From Pogostemon cablin (taxonomy: Eukaryota > Streptophyta > Magnoliopsida > Lamiales > Lamiaceae), in the NCBI GenBank assembly GCA_023678885.1, contig CM042983.1:22364279-22428278 (forward strand): DNA of 64,000 nt. Reading direction: 5' to 3'. The notes under the pieces were generated by a model that did no database searches, had not been told where the DNA came from, and worked only from the letters and a program-made list of their open reading frames with translations. This document shows, one piece after another, positions 1-10,167 of this stretch. Position 1 is the stretch's first letter, and each line of letters begins with the position of its first letter. A program made the translations under genes and the position numbers.

Positions 1-754
1 TGGTACTACTCTTGGATGAGATATTAATTAATTGAGTTGTCAGTAACTTAAATTAATTAATGGACATTGTATATCTTAAACATGGGGAGACTAACGGTCT
101 CATAATAAGAAGGAGCCCAAAACGTAATTTTGGGATTGGTATGGTAGCGCAGTAATAATATTTTAGTAGAATATATTATTATTATTGGACTTAAGTATAA
201 GCTTTGGGCTAAGCTTGAATACTTAAGCCCAATGGAGGCGCCCAATGGAGGCCCAACCCAATTTCTCCTCCTGGTCCCTGCTGTAGCCCATGTATATAAG
301 TCACCTCAGCTTATCTGGAACCCTAATCTAATTCATTATTCACGTGTGATGAGGGTTGAGAGCAGATTGAGTAGGTCTCGTAGATCGTCGCCCACACGAC
401 GTCGAGATCGGACTTGGGACATACAGCAGAAGACCGGAAGGTCGTTTGCTGCTGCAGTTCGTCATGTTCCAAAATTCATATAAAATCGTACAGTTCTTCG
501 ATTTTGATGTATTATATACTGATGGAAATCCGTCGAAGAGAGGATCGTCTGAGCACAAAGATCACTCAATTCCGACATCAGAAGAGGAACTTATGGCTAT
601 TCTCGTGGGACTGCGCAGACTGCCAGCGAGAATTCAACCTCTACATCAACCCTTGGTGAAAGGTAATGCGTTTCATGTTTACTTGCTTCCGCTGCTTGTT
701 AGTAATACATGGAACCCTAACGGGTCACGTTAACCAAACGATCAAATGCCAACA
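1..754 (+). repeat. 5' LTR of element A (3' part only)
   Basis: This matches 6820-7560 and ends in TGCCAACA two bases before the primer binding site. The first 648 bases of the LTR lie outside the window. Compared with the right LTR it has an extra 13 bp near 232-256, where ATGGAGGCGCCCA is duplicated in tandem. TATATAA at 293-299 is the likely core promoter. Short reading frames inside the LTR have no visible homology and are not called as genes. Confidence 0.92.
293..299 (+). promoter_or_regulatory. TATA box in 5' LTR of element A
   Basis: TATATAA in a GC-richer context, conserved at the same place in the right LTR (7099-7105) and near the same place in the LTR of element B. It would mark the U3/R boundary region of this copia family. 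Confidence 0.6.
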
Positions 755-756
755 AT

Positions 757-768
757 TGGTATCAGAGC
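757..768 (+). other. Primer binding site (tRNA-iMet type) of element A
   Basis: TGGTATCAGAGC, two bases after the LTR end, is complementary to the 3' end of plant initiator methionine tRNA, the usual minus-strand primer of plant copia elements. Confidence 0.9.
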
Positions 769-1057
769 TTCAGTTTCGTGGTGAAGTGTGACACGTTAGG
801 ATAGGGTTTATGTGATTAATTTTTCGGAATTAGGATCACATGTTTAGGGTTTTGGTTTTATTGCGCAAACCATGAATATCCCTATGTAATATATACCCTA
901 TATCATATCTATTCGTCCATGGTTGTGTGTGAGAGGATTCGACGAAAACTGTTCGTCAATTTCACATGCAAGGAAGAAAGAGAGGGCAAAAATAGAATCA
1001 CGCTTTTGAGAGAAAATCCAGCGTAGTGATATTGCAGAGGCAATAACCAGATTTTCA

Positions 1058-1490
1058 ACGGTCGGATTGAGCTGTAATTTGGTCAACACGTTCAGACCTT
1101 GTGGATGTACATTCTGAACGGTGGAGATCAAATTTAGAGCCTTTTCTTGCTGGGAGTACGCTGAAAACAGAAGCAGATATTTGGGCGATTCTGTTTTGCG
1201 CAGTCGAGGGAAAAGTGCCGTTTCTGACAAGCTAATCGTTGGATCAAGTTGTAATTTGGTCAGCACGTTCAGACCTTGTGGATGTACATTCTGAACGGTG
1301 AAGATCGAATTTGGAGCCTTTTCTTGCTGGGAGTACGCTGAAAACAGAAGCAGATATTTGGGCAGTTCTGTTTTGCGCAGTCGAGAGAAAAGAGTCGTTT
1401 CTCACAAAATAACCGTTGGATCGATCTGTAATTTGGACAGCATGTTCAGAACTTACAGTAGTAAATTCTGGACGGTGAAGATTGGGTTCT
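1058..1490 (+). repeat. Three-unit tandem repeat (about 177 bp) in leader of element A
   Basis: The string GTAATTTGG recurs at 1073, 1251 and 1428, giving periods of 178 and 177 bases. Units one and two are nearly complete copies (shared TTCAGACCTTGTGGATGTAC and TTTTCTTGCTGGGAGTACGC); the third is truncated after about 60 bases. The array lies between the primer site and any coding sequence, and no copy is visible in the leader of element B. Confidence 0.85.
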
Positions 1491-1760
1491 AAGGTTCTTT
1501 CAGTTTCGAACTACGAACGACAGTTGGTGTAGTTGGGTGTTGCGCGTTGGGCTGAACTTGGTTCCATGCAAGTAGGCCCTTGGACGAGCGACAGTCTGGG
1601 CTAGGGGCGCTCGTCAAGGCACTTGGGGCACTCCCTGACATGATTGGCGGTGGGATATGATGATGGACGTCTTGGGGCACAAGCAATCCTGCTTGTTGCG
1701 TAAGGCATCGATTCCACAGTAGGAGTATCGGACAAGACATTAAAATTTATAGGCGTTTTT

Positions 1761-2430
1761 ATTCCTAATATATATAACTGTCATAATTGATTTAATTGTC
1801 TATTATTGTTATATATATATATATGGATGCCTGATCTCTATGATTTATTGTCTTATATAGAAGCATGCTAGATTGCGTATTATATTTGGTATATTATATG
1901 CATGTATTGCTAGAGTGTTGGATAAGACATCCAAATTTAAGAAAACTAATTCCTAATATATAACTGCCATAATAGATTGTATATTATTGTTATATATGGA
2001 TGTCGAATTAATTCCTAATATATGACTGCTATAATTGATTTAATAATCTATTATTGTCATATATGAATGTCGAATTAATCCTAATATATAACTGTTATAA
2101 TTGATTGTCTATTATTGTTATATATGGATGTTGAATTGATTCCTAATATATAACTGACATAATTGATTTAATTATCTATTATTGTTATATATGGTTGCTC
2201 GTCGATATCGATGATTTTGATAATCTAGACGATATGACGATCGATATCGATAGTTTCGGAATTTTGATAATCTTGATGTTTTTCGAATATTTGATAATCT
2301 AGTCGATATCGATGATTTTGATAATTTGGACGACATCGACGGTCGATATCGATGGTTTCGAAAATTGGACAATCTGGAAATTTTGAAAATTTGATAGTCT
2401 GGAAGTCTTTGCTGATATTCGTGCCTGGTG
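1761..2430 (+). repeat. AT-rich tandem repeats in leader of element A
   Basis: From 1761 to about 2205 a unit starting ATTCCTAATATATAACTG and containing CTATTATTGTTATATATGGATG recurs about five times, with a spacing of about 65 bases in the later copies. From about 2200 to 2425 a different short unit built on CGATATCGATGATTTTGATAATCT repeats with much decay. I see no coding function. Confidence 0.7.
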
Positions 2431-2589
2431 GCGAACAATCGAATTCGCTGATATATAACTGTTAATGATTGATTTAATTATTGATTATTGTTATATATGT
2501 ATGCATGACTCTCTGTGATTTACTGCCTTATGTGCCGTAATAGAAGCATGCTAGCGTTGCGTATTTTATTCTGAATATCATATGCATGT

Positions 2590-3240
2590 AAAAACCCTCG
2601 GTGTTAAATTACTAAGTGGGAGAGGGGATTGGTAAATATTCCCGCGGACTCCATTATTGATTTGTAAGTGATGTGAGTAAACTTGCGTGTTGGCAATAGG
2701 CCTTCCTCCCTAACGGATGAGTTTATTCACGGATCACTGGTACAGACTTCATTACAAATTATTGTTTGTAATGTGGTACATGAACTTGCGTGTTGGCAAT
2801 AGGCCTTCCTCCCTAATGGATGAGTTTATGTGGGCTCACTGGTACAAACTTATAATTGATGATTGTAGGAAGCTATCCGAGCGCGTGTGTACTTCTCCAA
2901 CTGTAAGGCACACAAGCTCGCGCAGTGGACTTGGGATCAAATAATGGTGTACACTTAGGTGTAAATAATTAGTATCCTCCCCAACGGAGTCACTGCTATT
3001 ATTTGCATGGCTAAAGAGGAACCGACTATTAATTATTTTGTCATAAAGTTAGGTTGACAAATGAAATTAATGGGTAAAACCTTCTCTTGTAAATGTTTGG
3101 GTTTGTAAACGTCCACACTAACGTGGCTTGCAGACTCACGGTGCTTGAGATGTCGGTGAATTTTATTTTTATATAGTTTTGAGGGAATCAATATAAAAGG
3201 ATAAAATTCGAAGATTTGATCGGTATATTTATTTATGATT
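2590..3240 (+). other. Conserved non-coding block of the A/B copia family
   Basis: This stretch matches the reverse complement of about 27720-28350 in element B closely, although the more upstream leaders of A and B show no visible similarity. It contains a 103-bp direct duplication: ACTTGCGTGTTGGCAATAGG at 2681 and again at 2784, each followed by CCTTCCTCCCTAA. The duplication is also present in B. A 75-codon open frame at 2717-2944 resembles no gag protein I know. The position, directly upstream of the decayed gag/pol, suggests a leader element such as a packaging or translation signal; that is inference. Confidence 0.6.
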
Positions 3241-3659
3241 CTCTGTAATTTCAAATGGTTTTATCTCGCTTATTGTTAACTAAAAGAAATTATATTTACT
3301 GGTCCAAAATTAGATGATTAGAAAAGAATCTTGGTTTTGAATTTTACTGCTTAAGAAAATACATGTGTGTTCTCACAATGGACGTCTCATGATGCCTATT
3401 AAAGTCTCTTGTGAAGAGATGAGAGGTTCATAGAAATATGATGGTCTCATGTAACTCTTTGGATACTTGAGTAAGTTAAAAGGCAGAAGATCATGATTTA
3501 ATTTGATGAATGAATTGGGAAAGCATGGAGTATAAATTGAAGGGAAACCTAGATCAATTTAATTCTTTGTGAATTGCCTAGATGTTTTTGAGTAAGTTCC
3601 ACCTGAATTACAATAGGATGTATATGGTGGAAAACTTCTGGCAAAACATGTGGCAAAGG

Positions 3660-6060
3660 AAAGCCATTTTCATCATAATGTGAACAAGGATAGAATCTTA
3701 CTTGCTAGTCGTTGAAACATGATTAGTGATGGCATTTACTGACACGAAGTGTGTAGATACTGGAATCACTAAATATTTATTACTAAGTGAGGATAAGATT
3801 GTTATGACATGGGTAAAACTACAAGAGTAGTGGCTATTGCAGTGGGAGTTGTCTATTTATTAAATTATATGAGTAGACGTTTGATTTTATGAAATTGTCT
3901 TTACGTACATTTTCATAGAAAGAATTTGATTTCGGTTTCTATGCATTAATAGATGGATACTCCATTTCATTTAAATGATATGGTCATTATAATGAATGAT
4001 AGAGTTGTAATCTGTTATGGTACGTTGGTGAACAATTTGTACACTCTTAAATCATGTTTATCCCCTGGATGCGACAAATAGTAATTAATAATGAGTCTTT
4101 TAATCTAGTAAGAGAAATGTACCTTCGGAAATGAATTTCCCACCTTAATGGTGTGACGAATAGAAGGAATAGCACTCTTATGGTAGTGATTAGATAGATG
4201 ATGAATTATTTGGAATTACTAAATTCATTTTATGGATATGCCCTAGGAACAGTAATTCGTAAGAATGTTTTTCTGTTTGTGGGATATCCTAGAAAAATGA
4301 AGGATGATTTATTTAGTCCACAAGATCGAAGAGTGATTGTTAACATAAACACTAGATTTTTGGAAAAAGGACTATGTAATAAATCAAATACCCATGTATA
4401 AGTTGTTCTAAAGGAAGTGAGAGGAAAACACAAAGTATAAGTACCAAGTGTACAAGAGGATATACCACAAGGTAAACTGCAACGCGTGTCACGTCTGATA
4501 TACAATTGCATGTAGTGCCTTGTCGTAGTGGGAGGGTTCTTCGACAACTTGTAAGATACATGTTTTGGAAAAGTCGTGAGACTTGGTCCCTCGCAAACAT
4601 GAAATGGACCCACGGATACGATGAAGCACTACAAGTTAGAAATGCCTAATCCTAGCAAAGTGCAATGAATATTAAAATAGAATGATTTTAAATTAGGTCT
4701 GGATGCTTGTTGAACCACTAAATGGCGTAAAAGCCATTGGAAGCGGGCATGCAAGAATAAAAGAGGATCATAGAATAAGGTGAAAACCTTGGAAGCAAGC
4801 TTGTTGCGAAAAGGTATACTCAGAAAGAAAGGGTTCGATTATGAGAAAACATGTTCGCCGGTAGCTATGCCTAAGTTGATCCGAACTCTTTTATTTGTTG
4901 CTACTCATATGAAATATGAGGGATAGCAAATAGATGTCGAGACAGCTTTCCTGATTGGAAGTCTTAAGGGAAACATCTATGTGAAGCAACCAGAGTGATT
5001 CATTGCAAAGAGCTAAGAGCATTGTGATAGTGAGCTTAAAAGTGTCCATTAATGGACTAAAACAAGCTTCAAGATCATGAAACATCCGTTTTGATGAGGT
5101 AATCCAGTGACATGGATCTAATCAATGATCGGATGGGTCTTGTGTATTGAAAAGAGTGATGGAAACGTGGTGGTATTTCTTGTACTATACGTAGATGATA
5201 TATTGTTCATTGGAGACAATGAAAGAGTATTGTCGGGCGTATGTGTATGGATAATAAAGCGGTATGAAATGAAGGACTTAAGAAGAGCAAAAATATCCTT
5301 TTGATCACGGTAATACGGATCACAAGAAAGGATATTATGCTTGTCTCAAGCTTCATGAATTGATACGATCCTTACTTGTTTTAGCAAGTGACTTTATCTA
5401 AGAAAATATGTCTTGAGACATAAAAGGAAGATAAAGGTGATGAAAGCGGTTCCTTATGCTTCGGCGAATAAGGAAGCTTAATCTTAGGAATGCTATGCGC
5501 GAGAATGGATATCTATTTTGCTGAACGCATGAACAGTGGATATCAACGTAACCCGGAACAAGAATGATGAACTGTGGTAAGACATATATGAAGTGCCTGA
5601 GAAGGACTGGAAATTATATGTAAGCTTACTGGGCAAATTCACTGCTTTTTGTGGATTACGTAGATTCAGATTTTTTAGTCAGATTGGACGGCAGTAAATC
5701 CACCTCAAGGTTATGTGTTTAATTTTAGGAAGTTGAGTCATAATATGGAGGAGTGTTATATAGAAATATATTTCAGACTCCGGACTCCATCATGGAAAGA
5801 TGATAAATTGGAGCCTATAAGGCAGCCAAAGTATCTGTATGACTCTAAAAACTTCAAGATGGACTTCGAAGTGTTTCTAAGTTTGTCCAAGGATATCACA
5901 ATTTATATTGATGATATTGGTGCAGTTGCAAACTTGAAGGAATCACGAGCCCATAAGGTAATTAAACACATGGAGTGCAAGTACCACCTGTTACGAGAAA
6001 TCGTATGATGAGGGGAAGGTTGTTGTCGCCTAGATTGCATCGGATGATGACCTAGTAAAT
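3660..6060 (+). pseudogene. Decayed copia pol of element A (PR-INT-RT-RNase H)
   Basis: Fragments of a copia polyprotein survive in order with many stops and frame changes. A protease/pre-integrase piece reads RKNLISVSM at about 3917-3943. Integrase remains at about 4140-4400 (LNGV, RRN, NSFYGYAL, then FVGYP). Reverse transcriptase remains at about 4820-5430, with DVETAFLIGSL from 4933 and the catalytic YVDD box at 5188-5199. The RNase H end is at about 5905-6005 (GAVANLKESRAHK, KYHLLREIV). In integrase, YALGTVI is followed almost at once by LFVGYP, so a segment that I estimate at 50-60 codons is missing; element B has the same junction. Product: none expected. Confidence 0.85.
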
Positions 6061-6160
6061 CCATTTACAAGGATATTAAGGCGAGAGCTTTTAATGGTCG
6101 TGTAGTGGGAGTGGGAATCAGATGTATGGTGGAAGACATGACAGCATAGTCTTTTAGTAT

Positions 6161-6171
6161 AAGTGGGAGAT
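6161..6171 (+). other. Polypurine tract of element A
   Basis: AAGTGGGAGAT lies directly before the right LTR start TGTTGGATTG at 6172. A purine run here primes plus-strand DNA in LTR retrotransposons. Confidence 0.75.
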
Positions 6172-7560
6172 TGTTGGATTGTATACTAAAAGTCTAGCTT
6201 TTTGTATGAACAATGTTATAACAATTAATTTGAAATGAGAATCATATGATCAAATGATTGCATCTTATAATTTATTTATATGTTCGATGCAATAGTCCAC
6301 TTACTTTATACTGTAGATAATATGTTGTGCGACAACACGCGGAAGATCATATTATCGGTTTCCTTATAAAGTATAAACAGATGCTCACAATCGAGATAGA
6401 CGGGGACTCTCTATCAGGATGGTTGTAGTGTGGTTTGGTATTAGCTTGTCTTGGCTATAGAATCACATTAGTGCACTTGTGTGTATTGAGCAGGACCGCA
6501 TGAGATCGTTCGATTTATACTGACTTATAGGAGAACTTGATCTCAGTTATTATGGATGTTCGTGCTCTTAATCCCTATACAATAACCTCGACACATAGGG
6601 CAGTATATATTTCTTTGATTCATCAATGGGTGAGATTTACATGCAATTAAATCAATAAACTCGGTGAGTTGGGAAGTAGTGCTGTCTATATGGTGTGCTG
6701 TTGATTGTAGAAGAAATCCGTGTCCGTCATAGGTTGATGATGTCCCCTTGAGGAGCTCATAAGGATTATCATGTAAACCCTGCAGGTGGAATTTATTCCG
6801 GCATGATAATGAGGTTGAGTGGTACTACTCTTGGATGAGATATTAATTAATTGAGTTGTCAGTAACTTAAATTAATTAATGGACATTGTATATCTTAAAC
6901 ATGGGGAGACTAACGGTCTCATAATAAGAAGGAGCCCAAAACGTAATTTTGGGATTGGTATGGTAGTGCAGTAATAATATTTTAGTGGAATATATTATTA
7001 TTATTGGACTTAAGTATAAGCTTTGGGCTAAGCTTGGATACTTAAGCCCAATGGAGGCCCAACTCAATTTCTCCTCCTGGTCCCTGCTGTAGCCCATGTA
7101 TATAAGTCACCTCAGCTTATCTGGAACCCTAATCTAATTCATTATTCACGTGTGATGAGGGTTGAGAGCAGATTGAGTAGGTCTCGTAGATCGTCGCCCA
7201 CACGACGTCGAGATCGGACTTGGGACATACAGCAGAAGACCGGAAGGTCGTTTGCTGCTGCAGTTCGTCATGTTCCAAAATTCATATAAAATCGTACAGT
7301 TCTTCGATTTTGATGTATTATATACTGATGGAAAGCCGTCGAAGAGAGGATCGTCTGAGCACAAAGATCACTCAATTCCGACATCAGAAGAGGAACTTAT
7401 GGCTATTCTCGTGGGACTGCGCAGACTGCCAGCGAGAATTCAACCTCTACATCAACCCTTGGTGAAAGGTAATGCGTTTCATGTTTACTTGCTTCCGCTG
7501 CTTGTTAGTAATACATGGAATCCTAACGGGTCACGTTACCCAAACGATCGAATGCCAACA
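6172..7560 (+). repeat. 3' LTR of element A (complete, 1,389 bp)
   Basis: It starts TGTTGGATTG and ends GCCAACA. From 6820 onward it matches the left copy at 1-754. Its first part is also matched by the reverse complement of the LTR of element B (30068-31267), including GATCATATTATCGG and the GAGATAGACGGGGACTCTCT region. TATATAA is at 7099-7105. Confidence 0.93.
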
Positions 7561-7777
7561 CTTAATTATTCAATAATTTATTATTTCAATATTTTAGTTA
7601 ATTAATTAAAAAACCCTTAGAAATTGGTTACACAATTCTGATTAATAGTAATTTAAGGTAAAATAAATAATTAACTGTCTCAGTGGGATCGATAATTTAA
7701 CTTGGGTACTTGTCGCTACAATTCACATCTTTATACTTGAGGATTAAATTGGAGTGCGCAAAAAAGCCTAACAGGTA
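7561..7777 (+). other. Probable tail of an Athila-like LTR
   Basis: The end of this stretch (about 7700-7755: CTTGGGTACTTG, then TATACTTGAGGATTAA) resembles the end of the element D LTR (about 19050-19115: CTTGGGTACGAT, then TATACTTGAGGATTAA). It is therefore probably a gypsy LTR fragment, and element A may have inserted into it. No primer site of the tRNA-Asp type follows; copia coding sequence starts instead. Confidence 0.4.
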
Positions 7778-8527
7778 CCGTTATAATGGATTTGGTTAAG
7801 GGCAGCGTTTTGAATGAGGAAACGAGGAGAAAATCGCAGGGCTCTTTTCAACAATCAGAGATTTTGATTACAGAGAAGAGGGGGAGAAGTAATAGTAGAG
7901 GTCCAACAGGCAAGCAAAATGGCAGGAGGAGTAAATCCAACAGACACAGCAAGGTTGAGTGTTGGAATTGTAAAACTTCAGGATGCATAGCAAAGATTTG
8001 CAAAAAAACCCAAGTAAGATGACAAAAAAGAAAATGGTAAAGAAAGGAAGAATGAAGAAACGAAAGATCATAATGATCGAGTGTCTGCTGCAACAGGTGA
8101 TTTTCTTATCTTTCGTGATTATGAAGTTGTCAATATTGCATATCGTGAAAGCAGTTGGGTGGTTGATAGTGGGGCTCCATACATGCCACATCTCGTAGAG
8201 AGATGTTCATATCCAACATGTCAGGTGACTATAGAAATGTTAGGATAGGTGATGATGGCTTAGCTAAAGCCATTGAGGTTGGAGATGTATGTTTGCAGAC
8301 TAGTAATGGTGCTGCACTAGTTTTGAGAAATATGAAGCACGTGCCTGATCTTCGGTTGAACTTGATATCTGTTGGGAGACTTGATGATGAAAGTTTCTAC
8401 AATGTGCTCTTCGATGGTCAGTGGAAGCTTACAAGAGGTTCTTTAGTTGTTGCTAGAGGTCAAAAACATTCTTCGTTGTACTTGATGCAAGCAAAGCGAC
8501 TTGATGACTATATTAATGCAGTTATGA
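7778..8527 (+). pseudogene. Copia gag-end/protease fragment F
   Basis: The frame starting at 7786 reads VLNEETRRKSQGSF and a zinc-knuckle-like CWNCKTSGCIAKIC in which the usual histidine is replaced by cysteine. A second frame about 8110-8200 has the protease site SSWVVDSGAP. A third (8203-8520) reads the following region, VGDVCLQT, KHVPDLRLNLISVGRLDD and KWKL-like motifs, typical of copia protease to pre-integrase. The pieces are in three frames, so it is broken. It stops at about 8527, where a TRIM-like LTR begins. Integrase, RT and RNase H are absent. Confidence 0.8.
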
Positions 8528-8985
8528 ATGAGGGATGGACTCTCCCTAGCATGAGGCCTTTTGGGTGTGAAGCCCAGAGAGCAAAACTGTGCGGGCCAAT
8601 GGATAGCCCAAAGCGGACAATATCATGCTATAGGATTGAGTGGGTCCGGCTCCCTAGGAGGATAAACCCAACAAGTGGTATCAGAGCCAGGCCTCAGACT
8701 TAATGGGAGCAAATGGTAGGATGTTTGGACCTCAAATTGGATGGTCAAGCTGCGGGACTTTGTTTGAGGGAAAAATATTGGTTGGGTGTCAACCAAGGTC
8801 CCACATCGGTTAGAAGTGGGGATGGCAGTGGGTTTATAAATTAGGGATGGACTCTTCCTAGCATGAGGCCTTTTGGGTTTGAGCGCAAAGTGGTAAAACC
8901 GTATGAGCCAGTGGGCGGCCCAAAGCGGACAACATCATGCTAGTGGATTGAGTGGGCTCAACTCCCTGGGTGGATAAACCCAACA
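8528..8985 (+). mobile_element. TRIM-like miniature LTR element
   Basis: About 145 bp at 8532-8673 recur at 8846-8985 (AGGGATGGACTC, CATGAGGCCTTTTGGG, CCCAAAGCGGACAA, ending GGATAAACCCAACA). A primer site TGGTATCAGAGCC follows the first copy at 8676-8688, and only about 90 bp of non-coding sequence separate it from the second LTR, which probably starts near 8761-8779. That is the layout of a terminal-repeat retrotransposon in miniature. The first LTR lacks about its first 85 bp and is fused to copia fragment F. No 5S rRNA-like sequence is present, so it is not the Cassandra type. An internally deleted larger element cannot be excluded. Confidence 0.7.
8676..8688 (+). other. Primer binding site of the TRIM-like element
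   Basis: TGGTATCAGAGCC, two bases after the LTR end at 8673; tRNA-iMet type. Confidence 0.8.
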
Positions 8986-9957
8986 CATATGGAATGATTT
9001 TCGAACCCTAATTTGTTTAATTAGGTCGGACAGAAAATTTCTGAAGAACTTAAAAATAGAGTATGCCAGGGAAAAAAACCCAAATAAATGCACAAAAAAT
9101 TAAACTCTAATGAAGAATTTCGAAAAAAAATAGAGTATGCCAAGAAAAAAAACCCAAATAAATGCACAAAAAATTAAACTCTAATGAAGAATTTCGAAAA
9201 AATATACAAAGAATACAGGTAGATGGAATTTTCCTTTAACAACCAAACATGTAAATAACATAAGCATATGAGTAATATAAAGAGATCAAACGTTGGGAGC
9301 AAACACAAAAATTGATGGAAAAACAAAAAGAAAGAGTGAAATGTAGGAACACAACTTCATCTTACCTCTACTTCTGAACAAGAAGCTTAAAATGAGACAG
9401 GAATGTGGGTAGTGAAGGGTGTGTGATGGCGCAAGTTAGAGGGTTTGGAGGTATTGTTGTTAACCATGAGCGTACGATAACACCACAAGCTTGAGCAAAG
9501 GAAGGAGAGAGTGGAGGAAAATAGATTGGTCTATTTATATTCAATTTGTGTTTAAATTATTGCCACAATTTGTGTTTAAATCATTGGGCTCTTAAAATTG
9601 GTCCAATATCAAATGGAATAATGCAGTTGTGATCGTACTAAAGAGATCGATACAAAAAATGTTATGTATCCCAAAATGTAATCCATTATCTCCCATTTGT
9701 TTGTCTCTCTATGTTTCTAATCCTACCTTCAATTATTACTCGTCTGATAAAAACATTTTAGAACATAAAAATATAAAGCTCATAAAAAGAATTTTACATT
9801 AATTAAAGTTTCAAATTTTTTGACTGTGTGATCGTTTGGAAATTCCCTCGTCCCACTCATATTGTACCGTTTATTGTAACTTTTGTGAGAGCTTTATGCA
9901 GTCAAACGGTGCAGTTTGACCGAGACGGAGGGAGTAGTTTGTATACTTCAAAATAAT
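8986..9957. other. Non-coding spacer with a 74-bp tandem duplication
   Basis: No gene is seen. TAGAGTATGCCA recurs at 9057 and 9131, each followed by AATAAATGCACAAAAAATT and ending CGAAAA, giving two adjacent 74-bp units (9057-9204). A short palindromic MITE-like piece with TTCCCTCGTCCC at about 9842 and GACGGAGGGAG at about 9924-9934 sits near the right end. Confidence 0.6.
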
Positions 9958-10167
9958 AACTCCCTCCGGTTCACACAAAAGAGACATTTTTGTTTTTTTA
10001 AAGTGCATTATTATTTAATATGTAGTGGGCAATTGTATTAGTAATAGTGTTATCCCATATTTCAATTATAATATTGTGTGTATGTGGGTCTAAAAATAGA
10101 AAATAGACTCTTTGAATAAGACGCCAAAAATAAAAATATGAACTCTTTAGGTGGGACGGAGGGAATA
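9958..10167. mobile_element. Stowaway-like MITE
   Basis: Left end ACTCCCTCCGG with AAAAGAGAC, right end CTCTTTAGGTGGGACGGAGGGA; these are inverted copies flanked by TA. Length about 200 bp, no coding capacity, matching plant Tc1/mariner-derived Stowaway MITEs. Confidence 0.65.

Larger units (their letters stand above)
1..7560 (+). mobile_element. Ty1/copia LTR retrotransposon A (left LTR cut by window edge)
   Basis: Two near-identical direct repeats, 1-754 and 6820-7560, enclose a tRNA-iMet type primer binding site at 757-768 and a purine tract at 6161-6170, so this is an LTR retrotransposon read left to right. The complete LTR is the right one. Between them lie a long non-coding leader (769 to about 3280) and a decayed copia pol (about 3660-6060) in the order protease, integrase, reverse transcriptase, RNase H, which defines Ty1/copia. 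By eye the LTR copies differ by about eight substitutions and one 13-bp indel over about 740 bases, near 1 percent, so insertion is recent although the coding region is dead. Element B (25632-31267, minus strand) is a diverged relative. The right flank starts CTTAA; the target duplication cannot be checked because the left flank is outside the window. Confidence 0.93.

Noticed and set aside
2717..2944. 75-codon gag-like gene in element A
   Set aside because: No gag motif; the frame lies over the 103-bp duplication and similarity between A and B is at DNA level including indels.
8528..8985. Cassandra-type TRIM with 5S rRNA promoter
   Set aside because: No 5S-like sequence is seen in either LTR copy.
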